DNA from: Acidimicrobiaceae bacterium
GTDB taxonomy: Bacteria > Actinomycetota > Acidimicrobiia > Acidimicrobiales > RAAP-2
Direction of reading: 5' to 3'
Assembly: GCA_003158855.1 (NCBI GenBank)
Contig: PMLJ01000014.1
Location: 179,714-243,713 of the forward strand
DNA: 64,000 bases
The notes below the pieces were generated by a model. The model saw nothing but the letters and a program-made list of their open reading frames with translations, ran no database searches and was not told the origin of the DNA. Position 1 is the first letter of the stretch, and the number at the start of each line of letters is the position of its first letter. This document shows positions 51,686-60,175 of the stretch, piece after piece. Made by a program: the position numbers and the translations under genes.

Positions 51686-53667
51686 TAGAGCGCCTCGGGT
51701 GAGCCGTGGCTGGCGATCTCATCGAGCAGACGGCTGCGAAACTGCCCGAAAGTGACGCCGCGCTCGGGATGGTTCGATCCCCGGGCGTTGATGCCGAGGG
51801 TGCCGCTCGCGACGTCGTCGTCGCCCACCACCAGGATGTAGGGAATCTTCTCCATCTTGGCCCGGCGGATCCGGGCGCCGAGGGGCTCGTTCGCCGCCTC
51901 GGTCTGCACGCGAACACCGTCGAGACGGAGCGCGGCCACGACTTCGTTGGCGTAGTCGTCGTGGTCGTCTCGAACGCCGAGCACGCGGACCTGCTCGGGG
52001 CTCATCCACGTCGGCATGTTGCCCGCGTAGTGCTCGATCAGAATCGCCATGAAGCGTTCAACCGAGCCGAAGAGCGCCCGGTGGATCATGATCGGCCGGT
52101 GACGGGCGTTGTCGGCGGCGACGTAGCTCGCCTCGAAGCGCTGGGGCGTCTGGAAGTCCAATTGGATGGTGGAGAGCTGGTGGGTGCGCCCGATGGCGTC
52201 GCGCGCCTGCACGGAGATCTTCGGCCCGTAGAAGGCGCCGCCTCCCTCGTCGAGCACCAGCTCGAGCCCGACGCTTCCGGCGACGGTCGCGAGCGTGCTC
52301 TCGGCCTCGCTCCACTCCTCGTCGCTGCCGACGGCCTTGCCCTCGGGGCGCGTCGAGAGCTCCAGGTAGAAGTCGTTGAGCCCGAAATCGCGCAGGAGGT
52401 CGAGCACGAAGTTGAGCAGGCTCGTCAGCTCGTCGGACATCTGCTCGCGGGTGCAGAAGATGTGCGCGTCGTCCTGGGTCATGCCGCGCACCCGCGTGAG
52501 TCCGTGGACGGCGCCGGATTTTTCGTAGCGGTACACCGTTCCGAACTCGAACATTCGCAGCGGAAGCTCACGGTAGCTGCGCTGGCGCGACTTGAAGATG
52601 AGCACGTGGAACGGGCAGTTCATCGGCTTCAGGTAGTAGTTCTGCCCGTCGTCGAGCTCCATCGCAGGATACATGGAGTCGGCGAACCACTCGAGGTGGC
52701 CCGAGGTCTCAAAGAGCTCGGACTTCGTGATGTGCGGCGAGTTGACGAACTCGTAGCCGCCCGCCACGTGGCGGCTGCGCGAATAGTCCTCCATCACCCG
52801 GCGAATGGTCCCGCCCTTGGGGTGAAAGACCGCGAGGCCTGGCCCGAGTTCGGACGGGAACGAGAAGAGATCCAGTTCCTGGCCCAGTCGACGGTGATCG
52901 CGCTTCTCGGCCTCTTCCAACTGGGTCAGGTGCGCAGCCAGCGCATCCTTCGACTCCCACGCGGTGCCGTAGATGCGCTGCAGCTGGGGACGCTTCTCAT
53001 CGCCCCGCCAGTACGCACCGGCGACCCGCATCAGCTTGAAGAAGCCCAGGCGTGCCGTCGAGGGAACGTGGGGCCCGCGACAGAGGTCGCGAAACTCCGG
53101 GGTGTTCGAATACGTCGACACGACCGACGAGTTCGCCACCTCGGCGAGGTCCTCCTCGCTCGCACCGGATCTGACCGCGTTGATGATCTCGACCTTGAAG
53201 GGCTGGTCCTTGAAGAGCTCGAGCCCGTCCTCGAAGGAGTGCTCCGAACGGGTGAACGGCTGATTCTCGCCGACGATCTTGCGCATTTCATCTTCGATGC
53301 GCGCGAGGTCGTCGTCGCTGAACCTCGCCCCGCCGGGCAGCGAGAAGTCGTAGTAGAAGCCGTCGCGGATCGCCGGTCCTATGGCGTAGTGCGCCCCCGG
53401 CCAGAGCCGGGTGACCGCCTGGGCGAGGACGTGGGCGGTCGAGTGACGAAGTACCTCGCGACCCTTCTCGCTGGCGGGCGTGATGATCGCCACGGTCGCG
53501 CCATCGGGCAACGGGGCGCTGAGGTCGGTCAGCTGACTGTTCACTTCGGCGGCGAGGGCGTCCTTCGCGAGACGAGCCCCGATCGCCGCCGCGAGATCGA
53601 GCGCCGTTGATCCCTGCGCCAGGGTGCGGTGGCTGCCGTCAGGGAGTTGTACATCAAGATCCGACAT
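51685..53667 (-). CDS. thrS: Threonine-tRNA ligase
   Basis: 660 aa. The N-terminal TGS domain (1-60) and the editing domain with its HSTAHVLAQAV motif (zinc-like His residues) precede the class II core: FHPKGGTIRRVMEDY, MNCPFHVLIF, the motif 2 region FEFGTVYRYEKSGAVHGLTR, and RALFGSVERFMAILIEHY. The anticodon domain is C-terminal. AAAGG lies five bases before the ATG. It starts 16 bases after mshC and leads into HIT and the PIM genes. Confidence 0.97.
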   Translation of the reverse strand: MSDLDVQLPDGSHRTLAQGSTALDLAAAIGARLAKDALAAEVNSQLTDLSAPLPDGATVAIITPASEKGREVLRHSTAHVLAQAVTRLWPGAHYAIGPAIRDGFYYDFSLPGGARFSDDDLARIEDEMRKIVGENQPFTRSEHSFEDGLELFKDQPFKVEIINAVRSGASEEDLAEVANSSVVSTYSNTPEFRDLCRGPHVPSTARLGFFKLMRVAGAYWRGDEKRPQLQRIYGTAWESKDALAAHLTQLEEAEKRDHRRLGQELDLFSFPSELGPGLAVFHPKGGTIRRVMEDYSRSRHVAGGYEFVNSPHITKSELFETSGHLEWFADSMYPAMELDDGQNYYLKPMNCPFHVLIFKSRQRSYRELPLRMFEFGTVYRYEKSGAVHGLTRVRGMTQDDAHIFCTREQMSDELTSLLNFVLDLLRDFGLNDFYLELSTRPEGKAVGSDEEWSEAESTLATVAGSVGLELVLDEGGGAFYGPKISVQARDAIGRTHQLSTIQLDFQTPQRFEASYVAADNARHRPIMIHRALFGSVERFMAILIEHYAGNMPTWMSPEQVRVLGVRDDHDDYANEVVAALRLDGVRVQTEAANEPLGARIRRAKMEKIPYILVVGDDDVASGTLGINARGSNHPERGVTFGQFRSRLLDEIASHGSPEAL

Positions 53668-53683
53668 CGTGGCCTTTCGTCGC

Positions 53684-54805
53684 CTACAGCGTAATGCCGA
53701 GCAACGCGGCGCCCAGAGCCACGCTGAAGCCGGCGTGGGCCGCCTGGTCGATCAGTTCGAGCGCCAGGGGCGTGTTGAGATCGTCGTCGAGGGCGTTTCG
53801 CACGTCGTCGAGCACCGAACCCGGACGGCCGGTCGTCAGCGTCGAGCGCCAGGTGGCGAGCCGAGACTGCGCCCTCGAGAGCAGTTCGTCGCGCCACTCC
53901 CAGTCCGAGCGGTAGTGCTGATCGAGCAACGCCAGGCGCACGGCCGCGGGCTCGGCCCGTTCGGCGAGCTGGGAGACGAAGACCAGGTTGCCGAGCGACT
54001 TGGACATCTTCGTCCCGTCGAGGCCCACGAGTCCCACGTGCATCCAGTGCTTCACGAATCGCGCGCCGGTCACCGATTCGCTCTGGGCGGCCTCGCACTC
54101 GTGATGCGGGAACGCGAGGTCGCGTCCACCGCCGTGCACGTCCAACGTGGCTCCGAGGTCGCGAAGGGCCAACGCGGAGCACTCGATATGCCAGCCGGGC
54201 CGCCCGGCGCCCCAGCGCGACTCCCAGGCCGGCTCGTCCTCGAGCGACGGCTGCCAGAGCACGAAGTCGAGCGGGTCGCGCTTGCGCGGGTCGTCGGGAC
54301 GGCCGCCGTGGACGGCCGCGAGATCGAGCATGGAGTCACGGCTCTCGTGGCTGACTTGGCCGAACCGGGGGAACTTCGACACCTCGAAGAACACCCAACC
54401 GTCGATCTCGTACGCGAGACCCTGGTCGAAGGTCTGTCCGATCAGCGTCAGTATTTCGGGGATCGCCCCGGTGGCGCGCGGCTCTGAGTAGACCGGCAGC
54501 AGGTTGATCAGCTGCATGTCGCGGTCGAACTTCGCCATCTCCTGGGCCGCGAGGTCCAGGTAGTTCACCCCGAGCTCACGGGCCTTGCGCAACATGTCGT
54601 CGTCGACGTCGGTGACGTTGCGCACGCAGCGGGTCTCGTGGCCGTCGTCGCGCAGGCGGCGCTGCAGCACGTCGAACGAGAGGTAGACAAAGGCGTGCCC
54701 GAGGTGCGCGGCATCGTACGGGGTGATCCCGCAGCTGTACATCGTAACGACCGGACCCGCCTCAAGGGGAAAGACTCCTTCGCGCGCGGTGTCGTACAGC
54801 CGCAT
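53684..54805 (-). CDS. mshC: Cysteine:GlcN-Ins ligase MshC (CysRS paralog)
   Basis: 373 aa from the ATG at 54805; longer versions overlap npdG by 67 bases. It joins cysteine to GlcN-Ins in mycothiol synthesis. It looks like cysteinyl-tRNA synthetase but has MshC hallmarks: MYSCGITPYDAAHLGHA (C25; HLGH at 34-37), VRNVTDVDDDMLRKARELG, DPLDFVLWQPS, GRPGWHIECSALAL, GGGRDLAFPHHECEAA and VGLDGTKMSKS near 265. It lacks the C-terminal tRNA-binding part of true CysRS (about 460 aa). mshD is in the same window. I therefore call MshC and not cysS. Confidence 0.88.
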   Translation of the reverse strand: MRLYDTAREGVFPLEAGPVVTMYSCGITPYDAAHLGHAFVYLSFDVLQRRLRDDGHETRCVRNVTDVDDDMLRKARELGVNYLDLAAQEMAKFDRDMQLINLLPVYSEPRATGAIPEILTLIGQTFDQGLAYEIDGWVFFEVSKFPRFGQVSHESRDSMLDLAAVHGGRPDDPRKRDPLDFVLWQPSLEDEPAWESRWGAGRPGWHIECSALALRDLGATLDVHGGGRDLAFPHHECEAAQSESVTGARFVKHWMHVGLVGLDGTKMSKSLGNLVFVSQLAERAEPAAVRLALLDQHYRSDWEWRDELLSRAQSRLATWRSTLTTGRPGSVLDDVRNALDDDLNTPLALELIDQAAHAGFSVALGAALLGITL

Positions 54806-55455
54806 CAGTGGCTCAGCCCGGCCAACTTCACGTAGCTGTGAGCCTTGTGTCGGATGTTGATCGATATGCACACAGCCGTGAAGGCCTCGATCGGGCTCGC
54901 GAGCGACATGGATCCGGCGATGATGCCCGTCAGGCCGGGCATGTGGTTCACCAGCTCGTTGACGCGCTTGCGTGCCCCGTCGTTGTCGGAGAAGATCACG
55001 ACGTCGGCGTCAAGGCCGCTGTCGAGGTCCTCCATCTGTGCGGCGGGAAGGTGGTGGAACGCTCCGACGACGGTGCTGTCGGGCAGCGCGAAGGCTATTT
55101 GGGCGGCCATTGAACCGCGCGCCGGATAGAGGGGCACCAGTTCACGGCCTTCACGACTGAGCGCGTTCACCATGGAGATGACGGTCTTGTTCGCGAGCTG
55201 GGCGCGAAGGGCGCTCACCGTCGCGACCGCCGAGTCCCAGGGCGTCGCGACGACCACGAGTTCGCACGTCGCCGCCTCTTCGTTCGTACCGCCGCGCACG
55301 CTGCCGCTGCCGCGAGGGGTGATTCCCTTCGCCGTTTCGCTCGCTCGATCGGCGTCGCGCGATCCGAGCACCACGTCGTAGCCGCAGGTCGCCAGTCGAA
55401 TCGCGACGCCGCGCCCGGCCGGTCCGGTACCGCCAAGAATGCCCACAGTCTCCAT
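54805..55455 (-). CDS. npdG: F420H2:NADP+ oxidoreductase (NPD/Fno type)
   Basis: 216 aa from the ATG at 55455, with GAGGAC upstream; a longer frame runs over the fabI promoter. It transfers hydride between coenzyme F420 and NADP. GILGGTGPAGRGVAIRLA near 5-22 is the NADP-binding start of this family, followed by VLGSRDADRA, VVVATPWDSAV, ALSREGRELVPL and VVGAFHHLPAAQM. It implies that the organism makes F420. It overlaps mshC by one base. Confidence 0.9.
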   Translation of the reverse strand: METVGILGGTGPAGRGVAIRLATCGYDVVLGSRDADRASETAKGITPRGSGSVRGGTNEEAATCELVVVATPWDSAVATVSALRAQLANKTVISMVNALSREGRELVPLYPARGSMAAQIAFALPDSTVVGAFHHLPAAQMEDLDSGLDADVVIFSDNDGARKRVNELVNHMPGLTGIIAGSMSLASPIEAFTAVCISINIRHKAHSYVKLAGLSH

Positions 55456-55486
55456 CGTTGTCCTCGTCGCTTTGATTGTCTGGAAG

Positions 55487-55492
55487 TACGCT
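55487..55492 (+). promoter_or_regulatory. Putative -10 element of a leaderless fabI promoter
   Basis: TACGCT followed by six bases (aacaat) and the fabI ATG. It lies in the 43-base region between divergent npdG and fabI. No -35 element was found at normal spacing. Confidence 0.5.
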
Positions 55493-55498
55493 AACAAT

Positions 55499-56278
55499 AT
55501 GGGACTACTCACCAATCACCGAATCCTCGTCACGGGCGTTTTGACCGATGACTCGTTGGCATTTGGGATTGCCAAGCGCGCGCTGGAAGAAGGCGCGACG
55601 GTCGCGCTCTCGGGAGCGGGCCGGGGCACGTCGCTGACCCGCCGGACATCGCGCAAACTCGGTGACGTTGGTGAAATCATCGAACTCGACGTCACCGATC
55701 CCGCCCAGATCGCGAGCGCCGTCACCGAGGTCGAGGAGCGCTTCGGCCGCCTCGACGGGCTAGTCCACGCGATTGGCTACGCCCCGGAGTCGTGCCTCGG
55801 CAGCGGCATGTTCGCTGCCCCCTTCGCCGACGTCGCAATGGCGATGCAGATCTCGACGTATTCGCTGGCGGCCCTCGTCGGCGCCTTTCGGCCCCTGCTG
55901 CAAAAGAGCGAGGCGCACGGCGGCGCGTCGGTCATAGCCCTCGACTTCGACGGAACGCGCGCCTTTCCCATGTACGACTGGATGGGCGTCATGAAGGCCG
56001 GGCTGGAATCGCTCGGACGCTATCTCTCAAGAGAGGTGGGGCCGGACAAGATCCGGGTCAACATGCTCGCCGCCGGACCCATCCGCACCATGGCCGCCAA
56101 GTCAATACCAGGCTTCTCCCTTTTCGAGGACACGTGGGCGGAGCGCGCTCCGCTCGGATGGGACGTCAATGATTCGAGCGCCGTCGCCGACACCGCGATT
56201 GCGCTGCTTTCGCCACTTCTTCGTGGAACGACCGCCTCGGTCATCCACGTCGACGGCGGCGCCCACGCGATGGGCTAG
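55499..56278 (+). CDS. fabI: Enoyl-ACP reductase, FabI/InhA type
   Basis: 259 aa from the ATG at 55499. It performs the last reduction of each fatty acid cycle with NADH. The InhA-like start MGLLTNHRILVTGVLTDDSL is followed by DVTDPAQIASAV, VHAIGYAPES, the active site Y159-x6-K166 in MYDWMGVMKAG, and AAGPIRTMAAKSI. Upstream in-frame codons lie in the promoter region. The stop shares CTAG with the convergent ABC exporter gene. It complements the fabD-G-F operon some 40 kb away. Confidence 0.94.
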   Translation: MGLLTNHRILVTGVLTDDSLAFGIAKRALEEGATVALSGAGRGTSLTRRTSRKLGDVGEIIELDVTDPAQIASAVTEVEERFGRLDGLVHAIGYAPESCLGSGMFAAPFADVAMAMQISTYSLAALVGAFRPLLQKSEAHGGASVIALDFDGTRAFPMYDWMGVMKAGLESLGRYLSREVGPDKIRVNMLAAGPIRTMAAKSIPGFSLFEDTWAERAPLGWDVNDSSAVADTAIALLSPLLRGTTASVIHVDGGAHAMG

Positions 56279-58173
56279 CGCTCCTGGGTCGCGAACTGGG
56301 TCTCGTAAAGGTCGTGGTAGAGCCCACCCGCCGCCAGCAACTCCTCGTGCGTGCCGCGCTGGACAATGCGTCCGGCTTCAACGACGAGTATCTGATCGGC
56401 ATTCCTGATCGTCGACAAGCGGTGCGCGATCACGAGCGACGTGCGTGAGGACATTGTCTCCTCGAACGCGCGCTGCACGGCCGCCTCGCTCTCGGCATCG
56501 AGGTGGGCGGTCGCTTCGTCGAGCACCACGAGACGCGGTGACTTCAACATCAGCCTCGCGAGCGCCACGCGCTGCTTCTCCCCACCCGAGAGCCGGTAGC
56601 CCCGCTCACCGACCACCGTCGCGAGCCCGAGCGGCAGCGTCTCAATGAGGCTCCAGATCTGCGCGGCCCGGAGTGCGGCTTCAACCTCCGCCTCGCTGGC
56701 GTCGGGCTTCGCGAAGATCAGATTGGCGAGAAGCGTGTCGTGGAAGAGATGCGGATCCTGCGTGACGACGCCGACGGCCATGTTGAGCGAGGCGGTCGTC
56801 GCGTCGCGGATGTCGACGCCGTTGATCTTCACCGAACCCTTGTCGGCGTCGTAGAGCCTCGACACCAGGAGCGAGATGGTCGTCTTGCCGGCACCACTGT
56901 GGCCCACGAGTGCGGTCATCGTGCCGGGCACCACCCGAAAGGAGAGATCGTGGAGCACTTCGCTGCGCGGGGTGTCGTCGAGACGCGCCACCGCTTCTAG
57001 CGACGCCAGCGACACGTCCTCGGCGCCGGGATACGAGAAATCCACGTGGTCGAAGACGAGCTCCGCGGGCCCGTCGGGTATCGCCACCGCGTTCGGGCTC
57101 TCCTTGATCATGGGTTCGAGGTCGAGAACCTCGAAGAGCCGCTCAAAGCTCACCATGGCCGACATGTAGTCGATGTTCAGATTGGACAACTGGGTGAGCG
57201 GCCCGTAGAGCCGAGTCAGGTACTGCGTCAGGGCTACCACGGTCGCGAGTTCCGCGGGGGTGCGGAGAGCCGCCACCCCACCGAATCCGTACGCGAAGGC
57301 GGTCGCGAGAGCCGCAGTGAGCGAGAGCGCGATGAAGAAGAACCGCTGATACGTGGCCTGACGGATGCCGATGTCCCGAACCTGGCTCGCGCGTGATTCG
57401 AAGTACTGGAGTTCCTCCGTCGGCCGCCCGAAGAGCTTCACCAGCATGGCGCCCGCGACGTTGAAGCGTTCGCTCATCACCATGTTCATCTCGGCGTTCA
57501 GTTCCATGCCGCGCTGGAACAAGGTGCCGAGACGTCGACCAACCCGACGGGCCGGAATCAAGAAGACCGGGAGCAGGATCAGGGCGACGAGCGAGATCTG
57601 CCAACTGAGCACGAACATCGTCGCGAGAATGATCGACGAGAGTATGACGTTGCCGACGACGTTCGAGAAGAGATCGGTAAAGGCCTGTTGGGCTCCGACC
57701 ACGTCGTTGTTGAGGCGACTGATCAGGGCGCCGGTCTGGGTTCGTGAAAAGAAGGCGATGGGCATCTCTTGGATGTGCTTGAAGACCCTCGCGCGCAGGT
57801 CGAAGATAAGACTCTCGCCGATGACTGCTGAGATTCGCCGCTCGAACATCGACAGGACCGCGTCGACGAGCGCGAGCACCGCAGTCAGCAGGGCTAGGCC
57901 AATGATCAGCCTCTCCCTATCGATCACCCTCCCCCTCTTCTTTAAGACCTGGATGATAATTTCGCGGAGCAGGAGCGGCGACACGGAACTCACGACCGCG
58001 CCGAGCACGACAGCGATAAGGAACACTACGAGCAGCGTCTTGTAGGGTCTTGCGAACTGGAGAATCCGGGGCAGCGTGCCCTTCTTGATCCGGTGCTCGA
58101 GGATCATGCGGTCTTTTCGCATTGAACGCATTCCCATGAGTCCCGCGCTCATTCCGCCACCGTGCATGCTCAT
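56275..58173 (-). CDS. ABC exporter, fused membrane and ATPase domains
   Basis: 632 aa half-transporter of the MsbA/multidrug type. Six membrane helices (about 40-340) are followed by the ATPase: Walker A GHSGAGKT, Q-loop GVVTQDPHLFHDT, signature LSGGEKQRVALARLML, Walker B LVVLDEATAHLD, and H-loop VIAHRLS. An odd Met/Gly-rich N-terminus (MSMHGGGMSAGLMGMRSMRK) lies before the first helix. AAGGAG precedes the ATG and TACACT lies farther up, so this gene has a leader. Substrate unknown. Confidence 0.92.
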   Translation of the reverse strand: MSMHGGGMSAGLMGMRSMRKDRMILEHRIKKGTLPRILQFARPYKTLLVVFLIAVVLGAVVSSVSPLLLREIIIQVLKKRGRVIDRERLIIGLALLTAVLALVDAVLSMFERRISAVIGESLIFDLRARVFKHIQEMPIAFFSRTQTGALISRLNNDVVGAQQAFTDLFSNVVGNVILSSIILATMFVLSWQISLVALILLPVFLIPARRVGRRLGTLFQRGMELNAEMNMVMSERFNVAGAMLVKLFGRPTEELQYFESRASQVRDIGIRQATYQRFFFIALSLTAALATAFAYGFGGVAALRTPAELATVVALTQYLTRLYGPLTQLSNLNIDYMSAMVSFERLFEVLDLEPMIKESPNAVAIPDGPAELVFDHVDFSYPGAEDVSLASLEAVARLDDTPRSEVLHDLSFRVVPGTMTALVGHSGAGKTTISLLVSRLYDADKGSVKINGVDIRDATTASLNMAVGVVTQDPHLFHDTLLANLIFAKPDASEAEVEAALRAAQIWSLIETLPLGLATVVGERGYRLSGGEKQRVALARLMLKSPRLVVLDEATAHLDAESEAAVQRAFEETMSSRTSLVIAHRLSTIRNADQILVVEAGRIVQRGTHEELLAAGGLYHDLYETQFATQER

Positions 58174-58228
58174 CCTGACTCCTTTGCCCTTAGCAGTGTA
58201 GGAACCGCAAGTCCCTTGTCGCCCGGGC

Positions 58229-58750
58229 TCAGGCGTCGTCTAGGTGCCTCTTCAATTCACGCAGGTCATTCTGATAGGAGACTCTCGCCTCTTCTCGCAT
58301 GTGATCGAGCGAGTCGCCAGCGCGCCCTTCCATCTCCCACGTCCGGAGGCTCACGACGTTGCCCGGCTCTTCCTTCAACACCTCAAAAACCGCCCGACTC
58401 GTCATCCTCACGGCGTCGAGCAGCCCGGACACACCTCGCGCCTCGAAGCGCCAGTTCGGATTTGGCCCCGGGGATGGCTCGAACCAACCCATGGCGCGGA
58501 GTCGTTGCTCGTCACTTTCAGAGAGCGCCACTGCGTCTCCAATGTTGAGGTTCGAGATCACCTCGGCGATGATTCCGCCGTCTGGCTCGATCCAGAACTG
58601 CACGTACCGCACGTCCTCGAACTCGGCAATCGCCACGAGGCACCGTGGGTCCCCCGCCATGGCCCCGAGCATCTCGGGCAGATTGGCGACGAAGGAACCG
58701 ACCGTCGACTGAACGGCGTTTCTCGGACCGGTGACGTGAACTCTTCCCAC
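58229..58750 (-). CDS. TY-Chap/YbjN-like domain protein of unknown function
   Basis: 173 aa, GTG start with TACTCT six bases upstream. The middle reads YVQFWIEPDGGIIAEVISN, then SESDEQRLRAMGWFEPSPG and PNWRFEA, which resembles the TY-Chap N-terminal domain (small actinobacterial proteins related to YbjN/T3SS chaperones). No signal, no helix spanning a membrane. The C-terminal 40 residues are charged and helical. It is between an ABC exporter and a LysE-type gene; no function is known. Confidence 0.7.
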   Translation of the reverse strand: MGRVHVTGPRNAVQSTVGSFVANLPEMLGAMAGDPRCLVAIAEFEDVRYVQFWIEPDGGIIAEVISNLNIGDAVALSESDEQRLRAMGWFEPSPGPNPNWRFEARGVSGLLDAVRMTSRAVFEVLKEEPGNVVSLRTWEMEGRAGDSLDHMREEARVSYQNDLRELKRHLDDA

Positions 58751-58756
58751 ATCTTC

Positions 58757-58762
58757 AGAGTA
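58757..58762 (-). promoter_or_regulatory. Putative -10 element of a leaderless promoter for the TY-Chap-like gene
   Basis: TACTCT on the minus strand followed by six bases (gaagat) and the GTG. Confidence 0.45.
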
Positions 58763-58778
58763 CGAACGGGGTGTGACG

Positions 58779-59420
58779 CTATGAATTGAAGGCGCTCGAG
58801 ACGATCAGGACACCGAGCGAGCACATCACGCAGCCGCCGATCGTTCGAAGCGCCACCAGGCGCTTCGGGGAGCTCGAAAGCCATTCACGAGCCGTACCCG
58901 CAATCAGCCCCCACGTACCGTCGCTGCAGAAGGCCATCACGCTGAAGATGCAGCCGAAGATCACCAATTGAAGGGTGACGTTGCCCTTCGTCGGATCGAC
59001 GAAATGAGGAAAGACCGCCGCAAAGAACACCAGCGACTTCGGGTTGAGAACTCCCACCGTGAAGCCCTGGCGCACAATATGAAGATTGGACGGTCGCTTC
59101 GCTTCTCGTTTGGTCATGGCTTGGGCGTGGGCGTGGCGGTGGCGCAGCGCTTCGATCCCCAGCCACAGCAGATAGGCGCCGCCGGCCAGTTGGAGGGCGA
59201 TCGAGAAATCGTGGTATCTGGACAACAACGGTCCAAGCCCGAAAGCGATCACGAGCGACAGCAAGAGGGTCCCGAGACTGTTGCCGAGCACGGTCAGGAC
59301 CGCGACTGTGCGACCCCATGCGACGCCGCGAGCCAAGGTGAAGAGCACGCTGGGACCGGGAACCATGATGATGACGATCGACGCGACCAGGAAGGCTGCG
59401 AGGTGGCCGCCGCCAATCAT
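58779..59420 (-). CDS. LysE/RhtB family exporter
   Basis: 213 aa with about six membrane helices. The family exports amino acids or related small molecules. The N-terminus has IVIIMVPGPSVLFTLARGVAWG, followed by GNSLGTLLLSLVIAFG, LAGGAYLLWLGIEALR, and the second half motif GFTVGVLNPKSLVFFAAVFPHF. The first ATG overlaps the stop of the YczE-type gene by four bases, so the two are co-transcribed. Substrate unknown. Confidence 0.9.
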   Translation of the reverse strand: MIGGGHLAAFLVASIVIIMVPGPSVLFTLARGVAWGRTVAVLTVLGNSLGTLLLSLVIAFGLGPLLSRYHDFSIALQLAGGAYLLWLGIEALRHRHAHAQAMTKREAKRPSNLHIVRQGFTVGVLNPKSLVFFAAVFPHFVDPTKGNVTLQLVIFGCIFSVMAFCSDGTWGLIAGTAREWLSSSPKRLVALRTIGGCVMCSLGVLIVSSAFNS

Positions 59421-60070
59421 TGTCGAAACCTTCCGACTATCCGATCCACCGCGTTAAGGCTGGCCCCGATGCTGAAGCCCACGGTCGCCGCGAAGAATGC
59501 AGTTCCCACTCCCACCGTGCCACCCATGAGCGAACCAATGATCAGTACCACGACTTCGAGCGTCAAGCGCACGTACACGACGCTCACGCCGAAATGTCGA
59601 TGAAGACTGGTCATCAGGCCGTCGCGGGGACCAGGCCCGAGTCCGGTCGTGAGATAGAGCGAACTTCCAATGCCGATCGCGACGACGGCGCCAACGACGA
59701 AGAGGGCCTTGACGAGGTAATCGTGCGGCGTCGGCACGAGTGCCGCGGTGATATCGAGCACGTACGCGATGATCACGAGGTTGGCGATCGTGCCGAAGCC
59801 GGGCTTCTCACGCAGAGGGAACCACGCCAGGAGAACGACGCAGCTGATCAATGCGGTGGACCAACCAAGAGAGACATGGGCGTGGCGTGCAACACCTTCT
59901 GCGAACACCGTCCAGGGCGTGGCACCCCAATGGGAAACCACGAGAAGTCCCTCCCCCACTCCGAAGAGCGACAGTCCCACCACCAGCGGCAGGAACATGT
60001 TGAGGCGAAAGGACCACGTGCTCGAAGCCCGCCACGGGGTCGCCGGGATCTTATGGCTGAGCTTTATCAT
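59417..60070 (-). CDS. YczE/YyaS/YitT-type integral membrane protein
   Basis: 217 aa with about five or six helices. It matches the COG2364-type family: LVVGLSLFGVGEGLLVVSHW, then GATPWTVFAEGVARHAHVSLG, PGFGTIANLVIIAYVLDI, and the second repeat TTGLGPGPRDGLMTSLHRHFG. Function is unknown; some relatives sit beside regulators or exporters. TAGCGT lies six bases before the ATG. It is first of a two-gene unit with the LysE-type exporter. Confidence 0.83.
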   Translation of the reverse strand: MIKLSHKIPATPWRASSTWSFRLNMFLPLVVGLSLFGVGEGLLVVSHWGATPWTVFAEGVARHAHVSLGWSTALISCVVLLAWFPLREKPGFGTIANLVIIAYVLDITAALVPTPHDYLVKALFVVGAVVAIGIGSSLYLTTGLGPGPRDGLMTSLHRHFGVSVVYVRLTLEVVVLIIGSLMGGTVGVGTAFFAATVGFSIGASLNAVDRIVGRFRQ

Positions 60071-60076
60071 CCAGTC

Positions 60077-60082
60077 ACGCTA
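60077..60082 (-). promoter_or_regulatory. Putative -10 element of a leaderless promoter for the YczE-type gene
   Basis: TAGCGT on the minus strand followed by six bases (gactgg) and the ATG. Confidence 0.45.
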
Positions 60083-60175
60083 CCCGTTTGGCCCCAAATT
60101 ACCTTGCCGGGCGCTGGGCCGGCGCTTCCGCATTGACGCGCATGGCCGAAAACCCTTGAGTCGAAGAAGGACCGT

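Noticed and set aside
53684-54871. Cysteinyl-tRNA synthetase assignment
   Set aside because: Length and the CGITPYD and GRPGWHIECSA patterns fit MshC, and the C-terminal tRNA-binding region is missing.
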